Program-made: the position numbers and the translations under genes
Notes under the pieces: model-generated
What the model saw: only the letters and a program-made list of their open reading frames with translations
Databases searched by the model: none
Told to the model about the DNA's origin: nothing
Shown: in pieces, positions 18,179 through 26,301 of the stretch
Layout of the letters: each line of letters starts with the position of its first letter
How positions within the stretch are numbered: the stretch's first letter is position 1
Assembly (NCBI GenBank): GCA_022821645.1
Contig: JAJEDE010000025.1
Coordinates: forward strand, 62,001-126,000
Source of the DNA: Chloroflexota bacterium
GTDB taxonomy: Bacteria; Chloroflexota; UBA11872
Direction of reading: 5' to 3'
DNA length: 64,000 bases

Positions 18179-20044
18179 ATGAACCGCCGTACGTTGCTGG
18201 TTGCCGGGCTCGGGAGCGCCGCCGCCGCTGTTCCCGCCGCGTTCGTGGCCACCCTGCTGACGAGTCAGACGGACGAGTTGCCGGCTGGCGCAAACATTGG
18301 CGGGGTTGACCTTGCCGGGTTGAGTCCCGAGGAAGCGCTGCAGCGTCTGGAGGCAACGTGGCGGCCGTTTCTTGACAGCCCGGTCGTGTTCAGACTGGAC
18401 GGTCGGGACTGGCGGCCATCGGGCTCCGACATAGGCTTGCGGGCCGACTATCGTACGCCGCTGCGTGAACTCGTTACGGCGCGCGTGGCCGGGGGGGTGT
18501 TGGAACGCCTCGCTGAGGTGCCTGTGGGAACCAATCCGGTGACTCCTGTCGTCACGTATGACCGGGCCGTGGCTCGTGAGTACCTTAAAGCCCTTGCGGC
18601 CGGATTCGACCAGCCCTCAGCAGATGCAGCGTTGCAACTTCGCAGTGACGGTCGGATGAGCCTGACGCCAGGTCAGGCTGGCCGCGTGGTGGATGTGGAA
18701 CGAGCACTGGTTGACATGGAAGCCGGGCTGGCGCGCCGGCTTGCGGGACATGTGGTGGATCTGGGCTATCGCCAAGATGAACCGGCCGTGACGACGGCTG
18801 ATGCCGAAGCGGCGCTCGAGACCGTGCAGCGGATGATTGGCCAGCCGGTCTGGCTGGTGCATGGGTCAGGAGGCTGGACGCTGGAGCCGGCGCAGCTGAT
18901 GGCGGCATTGGAAATCCAGACAGACGACGTGGCTATTCGTCCCAGCATCCGGGTCACGCGATTCAACGACCTGTTCTTGAGGATGGAGGACACGCTTTCC
19001 GCCGAGCCGCGACATGGGATGTTCGAGTTCGACGAGAAGCGAGACCGGGTTCTGGCCTTTCAACCTGGCCATCCAGGTCAACGACTCGATCGGCCGGCAT
19101 TGGAGCAGGCCATCCTGGACGCCGTGCAGCGGCCGGGCGAGCGACGCGTACAAGTCCCGGTAATTCTGCTGAACAGGGAGTTCGACACGTTTTCGAACGC
19201 CCTGGGAATCAAGGATCTGCTTGGCGTGGGTTCGTCAATCTATAAGGGATCGCCGGACTACCGGGACCACAACATTGCGGTTGGCGCAGCCAAGCTGGAC
19301 GGAATGATCGTGCGTCCGGGCGAGACGTTTTCGTTCAACGAGCGAATCGGCGCGTTCACGAAAGCCGAAGGTTGGGTGGAGGGCAGCGTGATCGTGGAGG
19401 ACCGGACGGAGCAGGGGATCGGCGGTGGCATTTGCCAGGTATCCACGACGCTGTTTCGCGCTGCCCTGGCCGCGGGGCTGCCGATCGAGGAGCGCTGGCC
19501 ACACCTCTATCGGGTGCGCTACTACGAGATGGGCAGATCGCCCATTGGTTACGACTCGACGATCTTCTCCCCTGGAATCGACCTCAAGTTCAAGAACGAC
19601 TTCGAAAACCCGATCATGTTGCGCGTGCTGATCGACCGGCGACTTGCGACCCTGGATTTCGAGATTTGGGGTACTGACGACGGCCGGAAAGTCACCCTGA
19701 ACAAGCCGCGCCTCTGGGATTGGGAAGACCCACCGCCGGATGAGGGCATTGTAAATAGCGAGGAAGAGCCGGACTTTGAAGAGCAGTTGGAATATGCCAA
19801 GGAAGGCGTAAAGGCCTCGATAACCCGCACCGTCGTCCTGGCGGGTGGTGAGAACCGGACCGGAACCTTCCTCTCGACCTACGAAGCTTGGCCTAATCGG
19901 TACGTCGTTGGTATTGACGAAGCGCGTGAGAGGTTTCCCGTCGCGTTCAACAAGTGGGTGGACGACAACCAGGAAGAGGCGGCGCGGTGGGGCGCGACCA
20001 AGGTGCCGGGCGTTCCGTCGGATCCCGACGCGCCATCGGGATAG
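18179..20044 (+). CDS. VanW-family protein with peptidoglycan-binding-like domains
   Basis: 621 residues. The N-terminal RR and hydrophobic segment (residues 3-28) give a membrane anchor or signal. Residues ~35-340 contain repeated PG_binding_4-like modules (GVDLAGLSPEEALQRL, and later ANIGG-type motifs). The VanW domain occupies about 364-500, with RPGETFSFNERIG, GGGICQVSTTLFRAALAAG and IFSPGIDLKFKND. VanW proteins are surface proteins linked to the cell wall; their chemistry is not established. The acidic linker and C-terminal ~80 residues are unique. It is monocistronic as far as visible. Confidence 0.9.
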   Translation: MNRRTLLVAGLGSAAAAVPAAFVATLLTSQTDELPAGANIGGVDLAGLSPEEALQRLEATWRPFLDSPVVFRLDGRDWRPSGSDIGLRADYRTPLRELVTARVAGGVLERLAEVPVGTNPVTPVVTYDRAVAREYLKALAAGFDQPSADAALQLRSDGRMSLTPGQAGRVVDVERALVDMEAGLARRLAGHVVDLGYRQDEPAVTTADAEAALETVQRMIGQPVWLVHGSGGWTLEPAQLMAALEIQTDDVAIRPSIRVTRFNDLFLRMEDTLSAEPRHGMFEFDEKRDRVLAFQPGHPGQRLDRPALEQAILDAVQRPGERRVQVPVILLNREFDTFSNALGIKDLLGVGSSIYKGSPDYRDHNIAVGAAKLDGMIVRPGETFSFNERIGAFTKAEGWVEGSVIVEDRTEQGIGGGICQVSTTLFRAALAAGLPIEERWPHLYRVRYYEMGRSPIGYDSTIFSPGIDLKFKNDFENPIMLRVLIDRRLATLDFEIWGTDDGRKVTLNKPRLWDWEDPPPDEGIVNSEEEPDFEEQLEYAKEGVKASITRTVVLAGGENRTGTFLSTYEAWPNRYVVGIDEARERFPVAFNKWVDDNQEEAARWGATKVPGVPSDPDAPSG

Positions 20045-20175
20045 GTCTTGAGGCTCAGGGCTCAGGTCTTGCGGCGGTACCGACGGCTCGCCTCGGCTGA
20101 CCAGTCACAGGCTGCTCAGGCTCCAACTGGGCACTTCGCCCATCCACTAATTCATGGCGATACGATGGACGTCTA

Positions 20176-20252
20176 CGGGGAGTGGCGCAGCCTGGCAGCG
20201 CGCGGCGTTTGGGACGCCGAGGTCGCGAGTTCAAATCTCGCCTCCCCGACCA
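20176..20252 (+). tRNA. tRNA-Pro (TGG)
   Basis: 77-base cloverleaf: acceptor CGGGGAG pairs with CTCCCCG. The anticodon stem CGGCG/CGCCG encloses loop TTTGGGA with anticodon TGG, the T arm is GCGAG-TTCAAAT-CTCGC, and the 3' ACCA is encoded. The neighbour on the right is the convergent DUF2961 gene. Confidence 0.95.
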
Positions 20253-20315
20253 GATTGGGATAGCCGAGAAGCGAGAACGAGGGTCGACGCGCCTGAGCGA
20301 TAGCCGACCGGACGG

Positions 20316-21881
20316 CTAGCGCGTACCGATGTCCGGGGCCGTTGGGTCGAGTCTGAGATCGATCTCGTCTCCAGAGCGATCGACGGCACGCAGCCCGAAT
20401 GTCCAAGCACCCCAGGTCGTTCCTTCAATGCCCGTATCCGGGCTGTCGAGCGCGACCTGCAGTCGATTCCATCCGGCGCGAAGGGTCACGCCGTGTGCGG
20501 CGTTTTGAAAGTAGGCGCGCCTCCCCGCTGACTGCCAGGGCTCATCGCCAACCCGCAGCCGCAACTCGTGTGCCCATCCAAGGTGCAGGGTCGCGGTGGT
20601 GTCGGCATCGCAGTGCAGCCAGGACTGTGCCAAGCCAACGGCTGGCCAAGTGACGGAATTGCCCGGATCCGACGGGCGGAAGGCGAGTCCGAAGTCAACA
20701 AACCCGTGAATATTCTCGGCGGGAACCCAACGAGCAACATGCCGGCTTTCGTGACGCCAGGGTGAGTCGGCTGCGTAGCCCGTGTCGTGACTGACCGTGT
20801 TTAGGTCGTCTTCGTCCGCAGCTGCGTCCAGGGCTGCCGAGGCGTCGGGGTGGAATGGACCGAGCACTCGCCATCGAGGCTCCGGCTGAGGTGCTCCGGT
20901 AGCCGCGTAGGGCAGATCAGCGCCCCGGAGCAGCTGATCCCAATTGGGCATCTTGAAGAACGATTGGTATGGCGGCTCCTGATACCAGTAGGCAGTGCTG
21001 CAGATGTCGTTGGCCATTGAGCCGAAGCGAACGTGGATGGAGCGACTGAAGGGAACGGCGTCGGACGCGAAGAAGCGGTAGGCGGCCAGGGTGTGGCGGG
21101 CAAAGGCGGGACCCAGGTCTTCCTGGGCGTAGTAGGGCACGCCCTGGTCGAGGTGCGACGAGGGTTGGTGCAGCACGCCGCCGTAGGACGCGCCAAAGCT
21201 GTCCTCGCCGCCGCCGCCGCGTAGGTAGGCAAACGTTCCCTCGGGTGCGCCGGTCTCGTTGGCGATATAGATGTTCTCGGCCCCCGCGTGCGACCAGCGA
21301 GCCCGATCGTCGCGAACGGCCACGCCATAGTTGAAGCCCAGGAAGTAGCCGCGGCCAACCGTGCTCAGCAAGAGATAGTTGCGGCCAAACGCCTCGCAAG
21401 GGTTTTCGCGCCGGAACTGCGCGTGGAAACGCAGCGGTTCCTGCATGGAACCGTCGGGGTAAGCGTGCCAGTCCACAAACAGGATGATTCGGGGCGGCTC
21501 CACGTCCGGCCCGGCCTCGGCCTCGATCCGAGCCCCGCGCGCAAACGGCATGGGAAATGTGGCCGTGTAGCCAGCATGGGCTTGTGAAATCAGGTAACGG
21601 GAATTGAGCGGGTAGGGCGGCAGTCCGTGGAGCTGACCGAAGAAGTCGCCAAGGGGTGCTTCAACCGCAGGTGTGTCCGAGCCGTCCCAGAACATCCGCA
21701 GCACGGTCTGGCGCTGGTTGCCGGGCGACGGGCGTCTGACGGTGGCGACAAAGATGCGGCGGATGCAGCCTGCGCCTTCCAGGTTGGCCAGCGTCATGGG
21801 TGCGCCGCGGGGCAGGCTCTGGTGCGTGAGCACGCGGGTGGGGATGAAGCGGGCGGGGAGGGCCAGGCGGGGATGGTCCAT
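20316..21881 (-). CDS. DUF2961 protein (glycoside hydrolase family 172-like)
   Basis: 521-residue protein matching the DUF2961 order: GAGCIRRIFVATV, LRMFWDGSDTPAVEAPLGDFFG, the PMPFARGARIEAE strand, RFHAQFRREN, and a DSFGASYGG segment followed by AAYRFFASDAVPFSRSI. Characterised members are exo-acting difructose-anhydride/arabinofuranoside-processing enzymes with jelly-roll domains. A C-terminal ~130-residue beta-rich extension looks like a carbohydrate-binding module. No signal peptide is visible, so it probably acts in the cytoplasm on imported oligosaccharides. Confidence 0.85.
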   Translation of the reverse strand: MDHPRLALPARFIPTRVLTHQSLPRGAPMTLANLEGAGCIRRIFVATVRRPSPGNQRQTVLRMFWDGSDTPAVEAPLGDFFGQLHGLPPYPLNSRYLISQAHAGYTATFPMPFARGARIEAEAGPDVEPPRIILFVDWHAYPDGSMQEPLRFHAQFRRENPCEAFGRNYLLLSTVGRGYFLGFNYGVAVRDDRARWSHAGAENIYIANETGAPEGTFAYLRGGGGEDSFGASYGGVLHQPSSHLDQGVPYYAQEDLGPAFARHTLAAYRFFASDAVPFSRSIHVRFGSMANDICSTAYWYQEPPYQSFFKMPNWDQLLRGADLPYAATGAPQPEPRWRVLGPFHPDASAALDAAADEDDLNTVSHDTGYAADSPWRHESRHVARWVPAENIHGFVDFGLAFRPSDPGNSVTWPAVGLAQSWLHCDADTTATLHLGWAHELRLRVGDEPWQSAGRRAYFQNAAHGVTLRAGWNRLQVALDSPDTGIEGTTWGAWTFGLRAVDRSGDEIDLRLDPTAPDIGTR

Positions 21882-21986
21882 GCGAGAGCCTACCGCCTGT
21901 GCCTTGCGAGTGCGGACCGAGGCGGCACGGTTGATGTGCCCGGCGCCGTTGCAGCCGAAGCTGACGCGTAGAGCCGCGCGCTATGA

Positions 21987-22004
21987 TTAGCTAAGGCTAG
22001 CTAA
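21987..22004. promoter_or_regulatory. Candidate toxin-antitoxin operator
   Basis: Inverted repeat TTAGCTA-AGGC-TAGCTAA, 19 bases before the antitoxin start codon. Phd-type antitoxins bind such palindromes to repress their own operon; the position and symmetry fit, but binding is inferred. Confidence 0.55.
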
Positions 22005-22022
22005 CTACTCGCGAGGCGAAAC

Positions 22023-22271
22023 GTGAAGGTCAATATGCACGAGGCGAAGTCGCAGCTCTCCAAACTGGGCGAACTGGCTTGGCAGGGCGAGGAAGTGGTG
22101 ATAGCCCGAGACGGGGAGCCGTATCTCTATCTGCTGCCGTATCGAGGCGCCGCGAAGCCGCGTCGACCTGGAGGGTGGGAAGGCCGAGTCTGGATGGCGC
22201 CGGACTTTGACCAGACGCCGCAGGATGTGATTGACGCCTTTGAGGGCAAAGGGAGCGACGATCCTGTCTAG
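22023..22271 (+). CDS. Phd/YefM-family antitoxin
   Basis: 82-residue antitoxin. The N-terminal Phd fold reads VNMHEAKSQLSKLGELAWQG, then EEVVIARDGEPYLYLLPY, the conserved DNA-binding beta-alpha unit. The C-terminal tail, ending in DVIDAFEGKG, would wrap the toxin. The GTG start has GAGG 6 bases upstream. It overlaps the toxin gene by about 40 bases and is preceded by a palindrome suited to autorepression. Confidence 0.85.
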   Translation: MKVNMHEAKSQLSKLGELAWQGEEVVIARDGEPYLYLLPYRGAAKPRRPGGWEGRVWMAPDFDQTPQDVIDAFEGKGSDDPV

Positions 22272-22659
22272 GGTCGGTCAGCGGCTCCTGCTGGACACCC
22301 ATGCGCTGATCTGGTGGCAGGAGAAAGACCCCCCAATACTCAGTTCCAGGGCCTACGACGCAATCGCCGATCCGGGCAATGTTGTGTTCGTAAGCGCGGT
22401 CAGCATCTGGGAGATAGCTATCAAGCGAGCGAGAGGCAAGCTGGACGTACCAGGGAATGTGTTGGAGGCAATTGAGGAAAACGGATTCATGGAACTCCCG
22501 ATCACTGCGTTTCACGCCGAGCAGGCGGGAGGGTTGCCGCTCTATCACACCGACCCGTTTGATCGGATGCTGGTGGCGCAGGCTCAGGCGGAGGGGCTGA
22601 TCCTGGTGACGCGGGACGCCAACATTCCGCGCTACGGGATTCGTACGCTGACGGCCTGA
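22231..22659 (+). CDS. vapC: PIN-domain toxin (VapC-type)
   Basis: 142-residue PIN ribonuclease. Acidic residues are present: LLDTHALIWW (first Asp), SIWEIAIK (Glu), TDPFDRMLVAQA (Asp) and TRD near the end, as in type II TA toxins that cleave RNA. There is no ATG near the domain start. TTG at 22231 has AGGA 5 bases upstream; TTG at 22240 is the alternative. Either way translation is coupled to the antitoxin, which it overlaps. The TA pair lies between divergent and convergent metabolic genes. Confidence 0.85.
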   Translation: MTPLRAKGATILSRVGQRLLLDTHALIWWQEKDPPILSSRAYDAIADPGNVVFVSAVSIWEIAIKRARGKLDVPGNVLEAIEENGFMELPITAFHAEQAGGLPLYHTDPFDRMLVAQAQAEGLILVTRDANIPRYGIRTLTA

Positions 22660-22708
22660 ACCGACACGTGCCGGCCTCTAGTACTCCGAAGTGCGCAGGC
22701 GCGGCGGT

Positions 22709-23575
22709 TCAGTTGGAGTTCTGTAGTTCCCGGAGATAGGCCAGGTCTTCCACCTCGCCACGGGCACGCAGGGCGATGGCTTCGGGGGTGTATTCGCCGG
22801 CGCCGACGGTTGAAATGACGTCCTGGTCGGTTGTGTATTCGGTGTGGATGGTGATGGGGCCGCTGAATCCCCAGGCCTCAAGCAGCGCCATAGCTTCGGG
22901 CCACTCGGCGGCGCCCTGACCCAGCAGCACGAATCCATCCGCAAAGCTGGCCCGGCGGTCCGGTCGCTGATCCGGGAAATGGCGGGCGTCCTTGCCGCCG
23001 ATGGCCGAGAGTCGGTCGCGCAGCATCGCCAGGCCCATCTGCACGTCCTCGCCGTTGATGGCGAGGTGGCCGAGATCAACGTACGCGCCAACGTGTTCGG
23101 GATCGTAGTCCTGCAGCAGGTGGCGCATGCCGGCGCAGTTGGACCCGAGGCATTGGCCGCTGTGCGTGTGATACATGGTCTGCACGCCGGTTCGGCGGCT
23201 GAGACGATCGAAGCCGTCGAGCCGCCGCCGAGCCGACGACCAGAGTTCCTCAAACGAGTCGCCGGGATTGAACTTGAAGTAGCCGATCTTGATGCGGGGC
23301 ACGCCGGCCGCCGCCGCGGCCTCGAACAACGTCACCGCTTCGGCGGCGTCGGGGTCGATGAGGTCGGTTGACGAGGAGATCATCGGGCAGTCCACGCCGA
23401 TCTCGCGCCAGGCGCGGACGGCGCCGGGGAGTTCGGCGGTCACGTTGGCTGAGCTGATGGCGTGACCGTCGCGGACCGCAAGGTCCAGGCCGTCGTAGCC
23501 GAGTTCCCGCGCGCGCTCGCCGAGTTGGCGAATGTTCAGGTCTTCCCAGAACTTGGTGAACCGAACGAGTTGCAT
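22709..23575 (-). CDS. Sugar phosphate isomerase/epimerase-like TIM-barrel protein
   Basis: 288-residue AP-endonuclease-2-family barrel. Motifs: LGYDGLDLAVRDGHAI, VPRIKIGYFKFNPG, MYHTHSGQC, HVGAYVDLGHLAING and a final TIHTEYT, supplying the His/Glu/Asp metal ligands of xylose-isomerase-like enzymes. AGGAG stands just before the ATG at 23575, which rules out the much longer in-frame extension. It is divergent from a small unknown gene and a dioxygenase. Substrate unknown. Confidence 0.85.
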   Translation of the reverse strand: MQLVRFTKFWEDLNIRQLGERARELGYDGLDLAVRDGHAISSANVTAELPGAVRAWREIGVDCPMISSSTDLIDPDAAEAVTLFEAAAAAGVPRIKIGYFKFNPGDSFEELWSSARRRLDGFDRLSRRTGVQTMYHTHSGQCLGSNCAGMRHLLQDYDPEHVGAYVDLGHLAINGEDVQMGLAMLRDRLSAIGGKDARHFPDQRPDRRASFADGFVLLGQGAAEWPEAMALLEAWGFSGPITIHTEYTTDQDVISTVGAGEYTPEAIALRARGEVEDLAYLRELQNSN

Positions 23576-23677
23576 GTCATCTCCTGGTCGCACGGTGTCA
23601 GCGGCCCAGCATCCCACGCTTCCGTCGGTCGTGCCTTCGCTGAACGATGGAGACCGGGGAGCAACGAGAGTTCTACC

Positions 23678-24016
23678 ATGGCACTGCAAGTGCGTATGGT
23701 GCTTCAACCGACAATGTCGGAAACGCGACAGCAGATCCTGATCCTGCATCTGGCCGAACCCGACCTTGGTGCACAAACGGTGGCGTGGGCGCTCTTTGAC
23801 GGGACTCGTCCTGCCGGCGATCAGCAGATGCAGGCCGGCGACCAACCTGAACCGCCCTACGAATCGGTGGTGGACGCCATGCACGACGGCTGGCGGGTGG
23901 TGCAGGTGCCGCAGTTGCCCACCTACCCGCAGGGAGCCGAGCACGAGACGGGGCCGCTGCCGTGGGAATATGTGCTGGAGCGTTTCGTTCGCTTGGAGGC
24001 CGCCAATGACGACTGA
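23678..24016 (+). CDS. Conserved-looking protein of unknown function (112 aa)
   Basis: No recognised domain. Predicted soluble, with a beta-rich first half (QQILILHLAEPDLGAQTVAWALFDG) and an acidic C-terminus (LPWEYVLERFVRLEAA). Its stop overlaps the next start by 11 bases (ATG at 24006), so it is probably cotranslated with the phytanoyl-CoA dioxygenase, of which it may be a partner. Confidence 0.6.
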   Translation: MALQVRMVLQPTMSETRQQILILHLAEPDLGAQTVAWALFDGTRPAGDQQMQAGDQPEPPYESVVDAMHDGWRVVQVPQLPTYPQGAEHETGPLPWEYVLERFVRLEAANDD

Positions 24017-24782
24017 GACTCAGATGAGCCACCGAATTGGCGCACTCGAGATGGCGCGGTTTGTCGTGGACGGCTTTCTTGAGTATGGAGACTTGGTGCC
24101 CGACGATCTCAACGCCCAGGTGCACCGCGACGCCCTGGCATACCCAAAGAACCGGGGCTACAACCCGAACAAGCCGCGCGAGTTCTGGGACTTCTCGGAC
24201 GCGGTGCGCGAGGTGTTTGATCTGCCGGCCGTGCGCGGCGTCGTGGAAAGTCTTGTAGGGCCTGATGCCATCCACGACCACTCATTCCTGCACACGGTCG
24301 CTCCCGGCAAGCGCGAGGCGCAGCGCTGGCACGTGGACTCGAGCCTGGCGCTGGACCATCCGCGGCAGTACGACATCTTGGTCTGCTACTTCCCGCACGA
24401 TGCGCCGGCCGAGATGGGGCCGACGCTGGTGCTGCCCGGATCCCATGTGCGCCGGGTGAGCTATCACGACGTGACGCGCTACAAGAACTTCCTGGGGCAG
24501 CGACAATTGACTGGACCTGGAGGTCGGATCGCGTTCATTCACGAGTCCCTCTGGCACTGCGCGCAGCCCAACCGGACCGATCGGTGGCGGTTCATGTTCA
24601 AGATTCGCTACCTGCCGCGCGTTGAGCAGCGCGGGCTCTTTAACGCGGACGGCATGGACGAGACGGAGATCGAGGCGTTCTACAACGACTCGAACCGCAA
24701 ATATCCGTGGGCCGGCGACCAGTTTGTGGCCATGGGACAGGCCTGGCGCTCGTGGTGGCGTTACCTGAAGGAAGCGGCGTAG
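24006..24782 (+). CDS. Phytanoyl-CoA dioxygenase family protein
   Basis: 258-residue Fe(II)/2-oxoglutarate-dependent oxygenase. The iron triad is H109-x-D111 in RWHVDSSLA and H184 in SLWHCAQPNRTDRWRF, with R194 positioned to bind 2-oxoglutarate. The PTLVLPGSH segment is typical of PhyH proteins. The natural substrate is unknown; bacterial relatives hydroxylate diverse small molecules. Overlaps the preceding unknown gene. Confidence 0.88.
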   Translation: MTTETQMSHRIGALEMARFVVDGFLEYGDLVPDDLNAQVHRDALAYPKNRGYNPNKPREFWDFSDAVREVFDLPAVRGVVESLVGPDAIHDHSFLHTVAPGKREAQRWHVDSSLALDHPRQYDILVCYFPHDAPAEMGPTLVLPGSHVRRVSYHDVTRYKNFLGQRQLTGPGGRIAFIHESLWHCAQPNRTDRWRFMFKIRYLPRVEQRGLFNADGMDETEIEAFYNDSNRKYPWAGDQFVAMGQAWRSWWRYLKEAA

Positions 24783-24797
24783 CGGCGCGGCGCCAGC

Positions 24798-25649
24798 CTA
24801 GGCGGGTTCGGACGCTACTTTCTGGGCGATGACCCCGTACCAGAGGCGGGGCAGGAAGTCGAAGCGAATCCTGTCCACGGCGGCGCTCATCGCGTCGCTC
24901 AACTCGGCCAGGCTCACGTCACGCGAGAAGGTCAGGTCCTTGGCCATGCCGCGGACAAATTCGGGGTAACGAGCGATGGCCTTGAGGGCGGTTCTGGTGA
25001 GGATCACTTCGCGGTCTTCCTCATGCACGACGCGGAAGCCAGCGTCCCGGATCATCTGCTTGTATTCGTCGTGCGAGCGATAGGCCAGCGTCTCGATCTT
25101 TCGCTCGCGCTTGGCGCCGGTCAGCCGCACGAAGTGGAGCTTCCATTCGCCGTGGCCGCGCATGGAGTGGCCAACGGCCATTGAGGTGGCGGTGAACGAG
25201 CTGTTGATGGACAGGAACGCCCCGCTGCGGGCGACGTCGGCCAGGGAGTTAAACACGCGCCGCTGATTCTCCTCGCCTTCGATTTCGTGAATCGCGTCGT
25301 GAATGCTGACGGAGTCGACACCCTCAGGGGGCAACAGGTCTTCTACCGCTGAACGTGCGTCTCGGGCGTCGCCGTGCACGAAGGTGACGCTGACGTTGTC
25401 GTTCCCGAGCACGGTTTCGCGGGCGATTTCAAGGGCACGCTTGTTTCGATCAAGCGCGATCACACGGCCGCGATACCCCCGGGCGGTGGCCTCTTCGATG
25501 ATGAGCTGCGGAATCAAGCCGGCGCCGGTGGCCACGTCCAGATGCACAAATGGGTTGGGCACGCGGTCGAGCACTCTGGCAACCAGGTCGCGGTTGACCT
25601 GGCGGTACTCGGGAATGGCCGAAAAGTGGCCGAAGTGCAGGTCACTCAC
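24798..25649 (-). CDS. SAM-dependent methyltransferase
   Basis: 283-residue methyltransferase with VHLDVATGAGLIPQLI (motif I), RVIALDRNKRALEIA (motif II), VHGDARDA and a VSIHDAIHEI motif, then SGAFLSINSSF. It resembles small-molecule methyltransferases of the UbiE group; the substrate is unknown. It is convergent with the dioxygenase gene (15-base gap). Confidence 0.83.
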   Translation of the reverse strand: MSDLHFGHFSAIPEYRQVNRDLVARVLDRVPNPFVHLDVATGAGLIPQLIIEEATARGYRGRVIALDRNKRALEIARETVLGNDNVSVTFVHGDARDARSAVEDLLPPEGVDSVSIHDAIHEIEGEENQRRVFNSLADVARSGAFLSINSSFTATSMAVGHSMRGHGEWKLHFVRLTGAKRERKIETLAYRSHDEYKQMIRDAGFRVVHEEDREVILTRTALKAIARYPEFVRGMAKDLTFSRDVSLAELSDAMSAAVDRIRFDFLPRLWYGVIAQKVASEPA

Positions 25650-25894
25650 GTGTGCGGCGCTGCCGTCGTGTGCTTTCTTCGAATCTCAAGAGGCATGGCC
25701 TGCCCACCGGAACGAGGGGTTTCGCGCTCCACGGTACGGCGCACACCCGTCTAGCGGACGGCATGTTAGCGGATATGCCGTCCCTAGGGGCAGGGAATCC
25801 CCGGCACCGGTTCGGTACGATCAGAGCCGCTGGGTCGGCTGCCAGCGACGGCTGTGCGTGCTCGCGACGTCGTCTGCCGGGATATACCCAGTTG

Positions 25895-25967
25895 GCGGGG
25901 GTAGCTCAGATGGTAGAGCGCTAGCCTTCCAAGCTGGATGTCGCGGGTTCGAATCCCGTCCCCCGCT
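25895..25967 (+). tRNA. tRNA-Gly (TCC)
   Basis: 73-base cloverleaf: acceptor GCGGGGG/CCCCCGC, D arm GCTCAGATGGTAGAGC, anticodon stem CTAGC/GCTGG around loop CTTCCAA with anticodon TCC, and T arm GCGGG-TTCGAAT-CCCGT. The genome gives T then CCT, so the 3' CCA is not fully encoded, unlike the tRNA-Pro in this window. Confidence 0.95.
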
Positions 25968-26093
25968 CCTTACAGCGATCGATCGGCGAAACCGACCGTC
26001 TTGACGTGTGGCGTGCTGTCCAGCCTCTGGCCGATTCGCGCTACACGCCGGGGCTCCTCTGACCCTAAGAAACTCACGAGGCTACCGACTGAA

Positions 26094-26119
26094 AGCCGTA
26101 CCCTCACACGGGTACGGCT
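26094..26119. repeat. Perfect inverted repeat
   Basis: AGCCGTACCC-TCACAC-GGGTACGGCT: 10-bp perfect stem with a 6-base loop, about 130 bases beyond tRNA-Gly. No T-run follows, so it is not a classical terminator; it could be an RNA-processing or protein-binding site. Confidence 0.5.
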
Positions 26120-26233
26120 GCACCATCGCGTGATCTTCCGTCCCCGTCTATTGCCAGTCCGGGCCGCGTTATGCGCACCGGTGCACATGGGAATTCTCGC
26201 GTCGGGTCTGGACCGTGTCCCCGGTCCTTGCAC

Positions 26234-26301
26234 TCGACGCAGCCGCTTCGGTTCATCTGCACTACGATGTGGTCGGGATCCCATTCGACGCAGCCGCTTC
26301 G
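26234..26301. repeat. Two copies of a 17-base direct repeat
   Basis: tcgacgcagccgcttcg at 26234-26250 and 26285-26301. The period is exactly 51 bases (17 codons), which is compatible with a former protein repeat. Confidence 0.7.
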
